Positions 20,947 to 34,500 of a stretch of DNA of 64,000 nucleotides are shown piece by piece. Positions within the stretch are counted from its first letter, which is position 1; each line of letters starts with the position of its first letter. The stretch comes from Symsagittifera roscoffensis. Its lineage: Eukaryota; Xenacoelomorpha; Acoela; Convolutidae. The position numbers and the translations under genes were made by a program. The notes below the pieces were generated by a model. That model did no database searches, had not been told where the DNA came from, and was given only the letters and a program-made list of their open reading frames with translations. The stretch spans positions 7,037,907-7,101,906 of the forward strand of contig NC_087068.1 in the NCBI RefSeq assembly GCF_963678635.1. Direction: 5' to 3'.

Positions 20947-21602
20947 TCCGCTTCCTTCGGAACGTATCCTCGTCGCATATACTCAAGTCTTAACGGTTTC
21001 CATAAAACAAAGCAATCACTTGTAGCATCAAAACAAACAATCTGAAAAATCACTTGCTTAGCAATAATCCTCTAATTATATTCACATAGAGCTGATGAAA
21101 ATTTATTGTTTCTGATTTCACATCTTCGATATAATTTAGAAACATTTTTTATTATATATAGTGTATTCGGGGGGATTCGGTACCAGGTACCACAGGAGAA
21201 TGGTTAAGGCGATCCCGCTTTTCACAACCGAAGTGAAGGTACCTTTGCATTTTCTAGAAGCATTTAGAAAATCTTGTACGAAAAAAAAAAACAAAGATAT
21301 CTAAATTAAAAAGCAAAAGCAAACGTGGATTGCAAATAAAAACAAATCTATCTGTACAGTACATTAGGAAAGGAAACTAATTAACGCTATTGTTATAAAT
21401 TTTAAATAATCACGTCCAGATGAATATGTTATTTATAAAATCTCATCGAAACGATTGAAAATGAGACAAATGAGATAAAATTAGGTCATTAAACTCAGAT
21501 TTAGCTTGACAGAAATAATTTAATTGCACTATTGTATTGCTTGCAAATTGTTTCTGAATAGTACCATAACATAATTGTAGATATTTGGCAGCAAACTGAA
21601 AA
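20947..21602. other. Compact intergenic gap between gene B stop and gene A start
   Basis: 656 bp must hold the gene B 3' end and the gene A promoter or leader. Seen: GAGTATATGCGACGAGG about 30 bp before the gene A ATG, and TGAATATGTTATTTATA (about 21,420) matching the gene A 3' flank. No TATA box or polyadenylation site can be assigned with confidence. Confidence 0.5.
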
Positions 21603-22534
21603 TTAATGATTCAGATTCATACAAAACTCATTCGGGTTGGTCACTGCGTCTTCGAAGCACTGGGACACTACATTAAGTAAAGCTTCATTTTTGGTCTCAT
21701 GTACCAATGAACGAACTGTCTTTCCTTTGAAAGTTACACACGCAGAAAAACTGTCAGGTCCCAAATGGTCAACTCTTGCAGAAAGGTCATCTAGGGTCAC
21801 GTTACAGTTTTCCGCTAGATATTGCAACATGGACATTAAGTCCTTCTGCATGCCTAGGAGAGCTCCTTTGTCCGAATGCAACGCACATTGAGCTCTTTGA
21901 CTCGCCAACATTAGAGCATCTTCAATCGAGTTTGCAGACTTGGCCGTGAAATTGTAGTTGGAGTTATTAACTTTTAAGTTCACAATAAATGAGCCATCTA
22001 TGAAAAACAATTTCGGCTCACAATTCATGAAAAGCTGGTCTGCCAAAAGACTCTGATAACTCGTTTTTCTTGGCGGCCCTTCAAATCCCGCAATTGATAC
22101 TGGATTCCAAGCAGCAAGGTCTGGCTGAAGATACTCAGTTTGTTTTTTCCTCAAAGGGGTAATTCTAGTGTTGTATCGCACCATGTTCCGCTCTACAATT
22201 CCGGACAGATACTGTTGCATAATCTGTACCGAGTACAATTTGTTTAGTTTAACTCTGTGGTTCTCATTCACAGTAGCAACTGTCTGATCGAATGCTTCTC
22301 GTTCTAATTCCAACTCCAATCTAATATCAGGCTCTGAAGCTTTCATTGCGTATTTGTAACAATCTCTAGCGTTCTTTTTGATTTTCAGTTTTTTGTAACA
22401 ACTAAAAGTTCGTCCAAAAAGAACCTCAAAGTTAAAGAGTGTCTCCCGTGCAATTTCACTCCCTCCTCTTCTAGAATATTCTATGCTCAAGTACATAGCA
22501 CATGCAGCCTCAAATGCCACCAGCAGACTATTCG
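21603..22534 (-). CDS. Gene B exon h (last)
   Basis: Acceptor AATTTTAG|CG at 22,535, phase 1 (Ser from T|CG), stop at 21,603-21,605. It runs ten codons longer than gene A's exon (tail NEFCMNLNH). LLVAFEAACAMYLSIEYSRR is almost unchanged. The linker (GIVERNMVRYNTRITPLRKK) is strongly diverged, while the following dsRBD region is nearly identical to gene A. Confidence 0.83.
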
Positions 22535-25500
22535 CTAAAATTCAACAAAACTGGGATTGAATAAAAAATTCATGATTGGAAACTCTTGTACACCAAATTT
22601 CAAATGTTTTGTTCACCCAGAGGTCGAGCGGAGCTTCTCACCACTTTTGATAGAATATGAGAAAGAATTACAGCTTAAAATACTGTAAAAAAACGGCGAC
22701 TTTATTCAGAGTGAAATTCCGTGCAGTGACAACAAGCCGACAAAAATAACAAACAAAGAAATCCGACAACGAATTCTTGTCAGAAGAAAAACGATGTCCC
22801 GACCAGATTCGAACCATTCGCCTTTATCTTCTCAGGTATGTGCGTTACCTCTACGTCACATGCTCTGATTAAAGCTTCGATTTTACTTGGAGCGATGCTC
22901 ATTCAAGTGAGCTTGCTGAATTATTTGTTTAACTTGAAAAAATGGGTACTCCGATTTGATAAGGCTTTCTAATCGATCCGCGAGCTTTTAAGGTTACTAA
23001 TTAACGCTTTAGATCAGATTTTGGTGAATATTAATTTATAGCCAAGCTAATCTTATAAACAAATTTATCAGCCTAATCATTGCACACAGACCACTGGAAC
23101 AATGATGAAAACTCGAACCAAAAAAGATTGTTTTCTTTTCAAATTTGAGAAGTTTCAAGGAATCCAACAAACAGTTGGAAAAGTGCTAATAAACTCATGG
23201 CAACCAAACAACTAACTTATTCAAAAATTTTCGAAAAATGTTTCAAAGATGAAGTATAACCTTAAAGATTTTTTAGTTTCCGGAATAAGTTGTGATTCAC
23301 ATTATTTTTGTTAAGGCTAACCCAATTAGAGAAGTATGGATCAGCTGGAAATTTTTATTCCGAAAAAAATCTAAAAATTTAAACCAAATAAACCTGAAAA
23401 CAGTTTTGTGCTTTTGCGCATCATTCGCTTTTTATTTCTGGCCAGCGTTGTTTGCCTTCTTTTTAGCAAATGGATGCAAACTTGTACAGAAACCAAAAGT
23501 CCAACCGCTTAAATCAAAAATTAGGCAAGAGCAAATTTTTAAAAACAACCCATAAAATAAAAATTTACTTCGTAAAAATTAATGAGATTGCAAATAGCTT
23601 TGTCAACTTAACAAAACAAAGGGTCCAGCAAAATCTGGAGGTACACTTGTTGACAAAATTCAGCACAAAAATCGTACTTTTCTTTGTTAAGCACAATTTT
23701 TGCAGGTCTATTGAAATAGCTTGGAATAGAATTATGGTTTTCTCCCTAATCCCGACATTGAAATAAATTTCCATGGAAGTATCAGTTATTACTTCAACAA
23801 ATTACTGCGTTTTTTAACAAAAATTCTTTTTTCCAGAAAAACTTCTCGAAGTCTGACATATTTAAGACAGAGAGCTCTCTTGCGTGAGACTTGTAATTGG
23901 ATCATTGATAGCCTGAGACTTGAAAAACTGACGCATGCAAGGAAATCTAAAAAAATTAGGCTTGAAGAAAAAGCATTTTAAACGAATTCTAGCTCGTTTT
24001 GAAGCACCTTACAGCAAAAAAGAACGCCTGTGTTGAGTTTTTCGGGCTCAAACTCTATGGGATAAACAATGGTCGAACAGTTCTTCTTTTTGGTTTTATG
24101 CTCTGAACCAATTTTATGTTTATTCGTAACAATGACTCGGATTCGATAAAATCGGCTTAAAAACTATAATACGCAATATGCAGAAAATTGTATTTTGGTT
24201 TATTTCAACAGCGTCAAAACTGACTAAACAAACGACAGAAAAAATATTTCAAATCATTAATTGTTCTAATTCAAAATGATGTTTCTTGATTTCGTTTTCT
24301 GAAAACTTTCAGCCGCCGTAGGGCAATTTCTGCAGACGACGAAAATCTGATTTAAAACCCAGGAAAAATACAGCTTTAAAACCAATTATTTTATATTTAC
24401 GAAGATAGTAGCGTATTTCTACCTCACGCACATAGAGATTACCAAAACTACATGAGAAACAGAGCCAAGCTAGCTGAAAGAAGTTGAGACGAACGACGAA
24501 GAGTTGTTTTAAATTTTCGGAGCGATACAAAACCGAAAAAATTTGGACAGACGTCCGTTCAGCCAAAAAAAAATGTGTCATAAAACATTTTGACCTTCAG
24601 AGCATTCTGATAGCTGAAGCAAAAGCACACAAGAAATCTTTACACATGAAACGAATCAATACTGGCAATAGATCACATTTTCTTGAGAGCAGATGAGCCC
24701 ATGCAACAAAAGCCAAAACCATTTACGCCGAAATAACAAGAAGCGGAAAAAGTAGAGTAAAAAACATAGCCAACAGAGGATTGGAAAAGTGTAAGAGAAC
24801 AAAGAAACCAAAAAAAGTTTTCTGAAACAATTTTCAAGTTTCGGAAAAAAATATCGGATTACAGCTTCTAGAATATCTAGAACCGTTTATTACTGGCACC
24901 AATTTAAGAAAACAGGGACAATTGGTAAATTTTGTATTCCGCTGGGAAATCTGAAAATTGAAATCCAATTTCGAAACTGGCAATCGATCATATTTTTGCG
25001 CTATTTCCGCTTTCATAATTGGATAGCACCTTTAATCAAACAACAATCAGTTTAACTCAAAAAGTGCATATATACCTACGTGTATTCATAAATGCATTCA
25101 TAAGTATGTTGCGCTTCTTTACTTATTACAGAACTTAATTTAAGAAAAAAACCTATTTAAGTTTAAAAAAAAACCTATTTAAGTAAAAAAAAACATCGTT
25201 CTTTAACTCTTAAAAACAAAAACTCGGAACTAGTTTATAACCAAAACTAGACTAAATTTCGATACAGACGGGGCTGCAATTAGGAAACTCAATCGAGAAA
25301 ACGAGAGAAAGCAGCGAATAAGAGAATGAAGAATATAAGCATTGATTAATAAAACTTTTGCTATGAGCTGGATTCGAAATTCTAACCTCATGATTAAGAG
25401 TCTATCACGTCCTCGCATCAGCGCCACGAACTCTTAAAAAACTACAAACTTTAATAACCAATAAAGCAGATACAGATGCTTAAAACTGTCAATTCTATGC

Positions 25501-28500
25501 AGCAAAAAAATCCACCAAAAATTAAGAAACCAATCGCTAAGTGCGGCATTGAACCTCCAAACAGTAAATTAGGAGTCTCGCGTCCAGTCATATGAGCCTT
25601 GGTCGCTTGACAACCTTGAAAAAGTAGCCATCAACAAAGCAGAGAACAGACGCTATGAAATTTCCAATGCTACAAACTGTGATTACAGCAGCAAAAGTGC
25701 CACCAAATGAGCACATATATGTGCGAATTGGTTTGGAAAAGGTAGATTCATACTATGAGACTACACTCGCTAGCTCTATTGTGTAAATAGAACAGGAATT
25801 AAAAAAATGCAGAAATGCTCAAAAATGCCTGTTGATTGTCGAAATGACAGAGTTGACTAATGAATAATCCAGAAAAATTAATTCAATGATTCTGTCAAGA
25901 AGTTAGTTACACAAAAAAATATACGTTCCGATTTGATAAAGCTTGGTAATCGTTATCGAAAATACAACTATAGAGTATTGAAAAGGCTTTCGGTGTTTAC
26001 TGAGCAGTCACTAAGCCGACAAAAAGTATGTACACGCCCATTGAGCCCAAAACAAACAAAATTCCAGAGGAAATTATTGTCATAAAAAATAACTTGCTTT
26101 AAAATAAAAAATAAAGCTTTCAAGAGAAAAAAATCTAACAAATGGAAAACCAAGAAAAAAATACGTCAAGGCTATTAATTTTTACAAATTACATGAGTAA
26201 ATGAAAAACACTTGCACTTACGGAGAAAATTGCTGACAGCACAAGAGAATTCACCGATCTGGCTACTAAGCTGACAAAACTTAAGCAGACAAACGAAAGT
26301 TCGAACATTCAATTTTTCCCGGAATGTTTTGAATAACTAATCAATTCTGAAAAAACAAGGTCCAGCCGGGACTCGAACCCCAAACACTAGAGGTCAGCTA
26401 AAGCTGGAAACACCTGTTTGATAATTTTTGTATTTTTTTTTGTACTGATGCGATAGGTAACTTTCGAGACAAATAAAGAAATTGAAAAAAACTGTCAAAA
26501 AATCATAATTTGACTTTTCCAAATGCGCAACTTTTTTGCTGGAAAAAATTTGAGCGTAGCCTCTCATGTCAGAGAGCTACCCACAACCCATTTTATCATT
26601 GAAACCAATATCTCGCATATGGGGAAGTAATTTGAGAAAAGTCAAAGAGTTTGAAAACCGTCGAAAAGTCTCCTTTTCCCAGGGTAATAATTTTTCCCGT
26701 TAAAAAAGGGTAAGCCGCTAAATTGAAAAGGATCCCACAACTCGTGTTTTCCATTGAACGCACAATCTCAGATTTGGGTGGGTAGTTTTCGAGAAACGTC
26801 AAAGATACAAAAGGGGGTCATAACTTCTTGAGTAAAAAAAGTTTAGGCGTAACCGCTTTTGCAGCTGAGCTTCTTACAACCGATTCTACTCGTTGAAACT
26901 AAACACTAAGATTTAGGAGGGTAATTTTAGAGAGAAGTCAAAAGTTTCAAAAAACGGTCTACAAATCGAAATTTTGACTATTCCGAGGATCATAACTTTT
27001 TGTATAAGAACAATTGGGCGTAACCGCTTCTACAGGGGAGCTCCCCACAACACGTCCTTTCGATTAAAACTAAAATCTCAGATTTGAGAGAGTATTTTTC
27101 GAGAAATTTCAAAAAATTTTAGAAAACGGTCAAAAAATCGACTTTTCTGAGGGCCATAATTTTTTGTGTAAAAAAACTTTGGGCGCAGCGGAGCTTCCAG
27201 GGGAGCTTCCCATAAAAATGCAGGGGAGCTTCCCATAACCTGTTCTATCCGTTGAACCCAAAATCTTAGATTTCGGAGGGTTTTTGAGAAAATGTTAATA
27301 AAATGTCGGTCAAAAATTCCCCCCACACACACTTTTCGAAGACTGCAGAAAATGGGGCAAGGTAAAAAGAGACTAGGGGATTATGCCGGCACACAAGGAA
27401 CTGGGCGGATTTTCCATTGATACCATTTTTTTTTAAATCAGCTCAGTAATTTTTGAGAAAAACTAAATTTTGGGAAAAAAATGAAATCTTTTTCCAAAGC
27501 GTCTCAAATGATAATAATAATAATAATAATAATAAAACCCGATACCATACATTTTCATAATACCTATTTCAATCAAACAGGAATAAGGGTACAACGGCAA
27601 CCGCGTTACTTCTAGGCCATGTGAGAAACAGTTTTAAAGTTTTTAAGGTTCACCTAAAACAATTTCCCAATTTCATACAAAATTGAGAGAGATGTTTATT
27701 GGAAAAAAAGTCCAATTTCCGATTACACAATACTTGCTCTCGCAAGAGTAAAAATATATCTCCTCGCATCTTTTTGATTGTCCAGAAACTTTTATGATTT
27801 GCAATTTTTATGATTTGCAAAACTAACCCAATTTGAGAGAATTGAATCTCTAAACTTTTCTTCTACTTAAAAACGTTTTAAAGGTGATCCTAAAACATTT
27901 AGCAATGCACTTTGCAATTAAAACTTCACCGGCTTGTTTGTTATATCTGATTTTCCGATCCGATAAAATGTTACGTCAATTACAATACTTTTTCATTTTC
28001 ACTAACAGTATGCTTGGTGTTTGGTGTAGTTCTTGGGTGTATTCTTCACACATCCATAAACCAATCTCTTTTCTCCAACCATCTGATACTTGTATATATC
28101 AAACTGATACAGCATTATCGGCTCCATCTCTGCGAGAGCTTTACTAGGACACATACAAGCCACAAATCGTTCCCTGTCCAAAAACAATACCTGAAAAGAA
28201 TACTATTATCTTCCACTGCATCTCAAAGTTTCCATTTTTAGTGCACTGAAAAATTGCGAAATCATGAAGTTAAGCGAATCCTGGTTAAAAAACTGCCCGT
28301 CGTTAATCTGTGCTATACAAATTCATTTAAAACATAGCCAGCATGCTTTTGGAAAAAGACTCTTTGAACGCAAGGAAGCAGAAAAATAACTGACTTGTTT
28401 TTTGAAAAAGCTTCAACTTTTGACTTTCAAAGAAAAAAAAATATAGGCTTTCAGATTTTCGAAACAATTTATGATTGAGATTTTTACGATAAAATTAACC

Positions 28501-31500
28501 CAATTTGAGAAAACAGGATTAATAGGTAATTTTTCTTTGCACTGGGAAATCTGAAACTTTAAATACACTTTCGAAACAAGACTTCCCGAAAAAAAATCAT
28601 CAAGATCTATATTCTTTAGTACATTCATTGACTCGTAAAACTGGATCTGCACTTTTCTTCATGTTAAAATTCACGAGATAATAAGCCCTAATAAACCCTA
28701 AGCAAATGAAAAACGCAAAATAATACACCGAGAAACTGCACTTCGCAAACACGAGCAAAAAATGGAAAAAGGGAGCTATGAAGCGGCATGAAAATGCAAA
28801 AGTAAATCAGCTAAGAAAACGAATTTCCCTCTGCATGATTATAAGATCATAGCTACAAAATTACTGCTTTGTGTCTCAACTATTTAAGACTCAGTGATGA
28901 TTCAGTCCTAAATGTATTCTGCCATATGCTCTTTCTGTCTTCTAAACACCAGCGAACAATAAAGCCGATAAAACACATGAGCAGTATGCCGATTAGGAAA
29001 ATGAGCACTTATGCTGAGCACCAATTTATGCTAGTAATGTTTAAAAGCCAACTCAAATTATTTAGCATTTCCCTGTGTAAATAAGCATGTCACCTCTGAA
29101 TTTTCTCTGAGCCAAGTCTCATGCCTGGTTTTAGGCTCGAATGCTGAGCAAGCTGTTATCAATTCCACAAGGGGGCACGGAAGACGTTTTTTTGTGATTT
29201 GAACTTTGGGTCCAGCAACTTGCTCTTCTACAGCAGCTTCATGTGGTTTCTGCACTCTCGAAAATAACTGTGGCCTGGGAATTTTACTCGATTGGGTTGA
29301 ATTGAGATAATTCATGTATCTTTGGAGGAGTAATTCGGCCCAATTCTCCCTATCAAATATTCTCTTTATCACAACTGAAGCAGCTGTTTCGATCGCCAAC
29401 TCCTGGCAGCTAGCTGAAAAATAAAATTAAATTTTATTACAACTTCAATATCCCACATTTATGCCTATTTCAGTTACGTTTTATCTTAGGTTGATCGATC
29501 CAAATTAAACTGGATTTCAAAGAGTGACCAGCTTAGTTACTCAATCTAAAAATTCATAACTATTAGAAAATAATCATCTGAGAATCTGGTCGACAAGAAT
29601 TGAGCTCAACGAAATCAAGAAAAAAAAACAAATGAATCTTTCCGATTTTTCGAACATATGGAACGATTTTATAATGAAGCGAAACAATCAAAAAAATTAA
29701 AATAGAAAATCTAGCCATCAGATAATTGGAAAAGATTCAATGAACGCTATTAAACAAAAAAATACTGGCTTCTATTATGAAAAAACTCAACTTTCGAATT
29801 TCAAAAAAGGATGCCCTTTAAGCTCTTTGAATTTTTAGAACAATTTAGGATACCCATTTTCCATAAAGTTAAGCCAATTTGAAAAAACTGGATCAATAGG
29901 TAATTTTTTTTTATTTCGCTGGGAAACCTGAAAATTAAATTCCATTTTCGAATTAGAAGACCACGTTTTTTTCGCTGATCGATAGTCGAGTTTACCTTCC
30001 TTTGAACAGAAGAAAGGAACTTAAACTAATACTAAAACTAGTAATAATTTGGCTTATAACAAACAGAATGCATCCGCACTAAGTTCGCATGTAAAAAATC
30101 GCAACGCATATATGTATAAATTGCGAGATATATTGACTTAGAAAATTTCTGAAATCGAGTTCTCATTATTGCTATGTAGTTTGAAACACTTCTTTCGGTT
30201 CATTTGATGCGAGCGCATACTAAGAAGAATAACGCTAGGATCGGTGTAATTGAAGCTTGGTTCACCTTTTGACCTATACGCAACTCCAATACGATCACAT
30301 GCAGCTACCTGAAAACTGAACAGAAAAAACTACTGACAATTAACTTTCGATTTATGCAAAAATGATATGCGTACATTTTTCATGTATGAAAAATTGTTTA
30401 TCATAGAGATTCCATAGAACTTTCCTTATGGAAATTATATGAATTTGTATGAAAAGAAGTTAACCCGGGACACTTTCTTTATAACACCATCTTCAGCTAT
30501 TTTGTAAAAAAAAAGTACTGATTCTAGATCCTATGGGACACAGAAAAATGTAAAAAATTACGAGTACTTCTCACCATATGCTTTGTAGAGACAGTTATTG
30601 TTTGCGATAGAAAGTATCGCTTCGTACAGATATTCCAATTTCATTTCCTCTTGAACCGGTTCTCGCTCGATTCCCTGTTCTAGACAGACATCCACTTCTT
30701 TTTTGATCTCAGGTTCATTATCGTCTCTCCTTTCCTTTTCTTGATTTCTCTCTTCATCGACTTCGTCGAGTTCTTCGTCGTCTTCACTCTCATCTTCATT
30801 TGAGTCTTCTTCTGAACTCTCTCGCAATTTTATGCGAGTAATAAGAATATTTTCAATCACATCTGAGCCTCCTAAGTGCAACAGGGCATCTTGTGGTTTC
30901 TGCAAATTAGACGGTGGATTATCATCAGTTTTCGATTCTCCTATAGTTTGCAACTCTGTATTTACACACAGCTCGCTAGCTTTGCGTTTCTTCCTGCCTT
31001 TGAAGTTGAGAAGCCTTTGAAAAAATGCATCATGCAAAAGTAATTGTCAGTAGAAAACAAACGTTTTTTAAACTCTTTTAAAGGAAAAAATCCGGTCTTA
31101 AATGAATTTGCCATTTTTAAAATTGGATAAAAGAAGAATTTTATAAATTTCACAAATGTAACGCAATCTTTTATAAACATAAACGCCAGCACATAAACTC
31201 AAAAAAAAAAGATTTATAAGTAAAATTGACTAACTCTTCCACGCTGCACGATTTGGGTTTGCGAATTTCAACATCTGAACCATATTCGCTGCTCAGTTGA
31301 GGTTTGGGCTGCTTATGTAGGTGTCCCTAGAATTTAAAATGTCATCAAAATATCACAAATTTAACACTGCGTTGAAGCAAAGCTTCGCATCACTTGCGAT
31401 ACAAGACCATAGCAGTGCTAGATAGAATATTAGAGGGGAGCGTAAATCAACGAAAAAGCAAAAAAGAGCTTCTTAAACTTGCGATACTTTGTCTTTTTTG

Positions 31501-34500
31501 CATAATAACATTCGTTCTTGTGACGCTATTTATTTGTATCGCAAGTTTTAAAGCAATAAAAAACTCGCAAGTGTTAGTAAATGAACAATTCTGAAAAGGT
31601 AACTTGAAAAACGTCAAAAAAACTACACCTACAAAAACTTTTAATCGCATAAGGATAAATTTTGCCCTCAAAATTACGCAAAAAAAAACGACTAAGTCGA
31701 TTTAACATGAAACAAAACTGCCGAACAAAAAAAAATATTCCAAATCAGACAGGATAAATTTCAAATAACTGAACTTTCAATTATAGTAAGCACTGTTTAA
31801 ACCAAAAAAAAACCATATGTCAAAAGTACGCCGATGAAAAACCGTACCAGATTAATTAAATAGCTTATAAAAAAGCGGAAAACGAAACGACCGAAACTTG
31901 TATGAAAAATCAGGGAACCAAAAAAATTGACTTTTCAAGAAATTTTTCAAAATAAATAAAAACTATCTAAAACAAACTTGAACTGAAAACTGCTGAAAGG
32001 ATGGTAGATTTGTTTGCAAGGTCAAATAAGCATTCAGAATTGTTTAATGAGTGGACGCCCGTTGAGCCAAAAACAAAATGGTAATAAAAAAATGAGCCAA
32101 AACATTTGGAACGCTGTAGCCTTCACGACCCAACCTACCTCAATCCGACGACGCAATAAGGCTGCTGTTATATGAGCCGGAACCATTCGAAAGCAAAAAC
32201 AAAAACTATCAAAAATGAATTAATGGAAGATCAGGATTGCTAAATTTAGAAATTACAAGGCGACTTCAAACTACTTACAGAGACTATGATTAATATAAAA
32301 CGCAAAACAAAACAAGATTGCTCGTATCTGGGCAAAGCACTGAAAGTTCCGACTGCCTTTTAACGTTTGTGGAGCAGTAATAACATAAACAACATAAAAA
32401 AATTAAATGAAACAAAATAAAATGAAAAAAAAATTCTATTGAAAATTTTTCTATGAAAATCATCCCCTCACACGCCATCATATAAAATACAAAACAATAG
32501 ATTTCACTCGGTTACATAACAGTATTTAGACAACCGCGTATTCAGACTCGTCAGTATTTAGACAAATACTGTTTCAACCAATCAGAATCGAGACAAAGAA
32601 GAAATTAAAAAATAATAATTACTTATTTTGGATTATTTATGTCTTTTCTCGATTCTGATTGGTTCATACAGTATTTGTCTAAATACCGACGAGTATGAAT
32701 ACGCGGTTGTCTAAATACAGGCTGCACTCCATTTCTCTCCTTGTAAAAAATCAATTACGGCAAAGAAGCTTCTTTCAACCAATTTGGAACGATTGCTAAG
32801 ACGGATTAAATCTCCGCTTACGCGTTAATAGCGCGAATTATATCGCGCGTTAATTGTCCCAAATTGGTCAAAATGACCAAAATGGAAATCTTTAAACCCA
32901 CTTAACTTTACGAAAAATGATCACAGGTGAAATATCTTTTCAAATTTAAGCTCAGGACAACGATGGCTTTCGAATGATATTTAAAAAATTCCGTCAAAAA
33001 TGGCTAGTTAAAAAGTCGAAAATTGTCTGAAGCAAAAAAACCCACCCCGAGCACAAATATTCCGTTACTTTCGTATCGAAAGTCGGAACAATAAAGAGAT
33101 TAATTAATTAAATTCAAATTTTTTTAAAAAAAATTGCAATCAAAGCCCAAAATATCCGGAACAAAGTCACCAAAATTACCTGCACCATTAGAAAATTTAA
33201 GGAGCTTTAGGAATGCAAAAAAGAGAAGCCGAATTTTCATTTACACAATCTTTTCATCGGGACATAGCCGACAACAAACAGCAGACAAAAAAATAATCTA
33301 AATTTTCAGCTTGCAAAAATGATGTACTAGAAATCCCGGGATATTTCGTCATGCATGGGTGTTACAGCCAACTTCGAAGAGAGCTGAACCCTGAAAAAAA
33401 TCGGGCTAGGTAACTAAGCCGACAAAAATAAAAAGACGGTCGATAGTCAGAAAAGCATAAAAACTTTTAGTTTGCAAAAAAAAAAACAGGTCCCGGCTGG
33501 ATTCGAACCACAAGCCTTCGCTGTCTCAAGAGGTTGTGTTAGTCTTCGGATGGCTGATTAAACTTGCAAAGCCAAAAACACCAGAGCTGAAACTCTTAAC
33601 GCCCTTTCCTCCAGAATTCATCAGAACAACGCAATATGTCGATATTAAGTAATCCTAACCTTATTGAACCATATACAAACGACAAATCGAGTTAGTAAAA
33701 TTACAGCCACCAACATACAAAACAAACGTTGATTAGGTCGGATATTTAAAACGCTACTAAAATGCTCAAAATATGTCTTTTGTAACAGTGAGGCGCGGCA
33801 GATGAATGAGTCCAGGAGATGTAACAAAGTTATATACGGAAAAAAGGCCTAGTACCCGATTGCAATACCCTTGCTTATCGCAAGGGTAATAAAAAACGGC
33901 GTGACAAATAAAGACACCGCCTAATTGAGTAAAACGAAAACTCACTTCGATCATTTGCAGTTGGTTCAAATACGTTTTCTGCTAAGTTTTCAACCTATCT
34001 GTGTTTTTAACGTTCTGCGCAACTTCCAGAGCAAAATAGGTCACTCATGTTTCATTTCTGAGTTGCTCACTTTGAAATAGACAGATCATAAAGTCGACAC
34101 ATCAGAACTGAGATCATTAAACGTGCGAAATAAATAATTGTTTTGATTTCTTCCATACGTTTGTTTTCTTCTCTTGATTATGTCTACTTTATGACCACTT
34201 TAACTTTTGCTACGTAACCGCTCACTTCTTATGACTTTGAACTACCTTTTGAATGAGCTGATGTATATTCTGTGGTGGCTCATACAGAAGGATTGGATTT
34301 CTTTTTTTCTTCGCCACTTTGTAAATGAAGTGTAGATAATTCTCAAACAGAAACCTGGCTAGAGCCCTCTCGCCCATACAAAAAGCAATCAGCCTTGCGC
34401 ACATCGCCTCTTGTACAGTGTCACCTTTGTCCGCTGAAAAGCAAGGAAACAAAATAGATTAAATTGCTCTGAATGCAGCAGATAACGTAACTTGCCAGCA

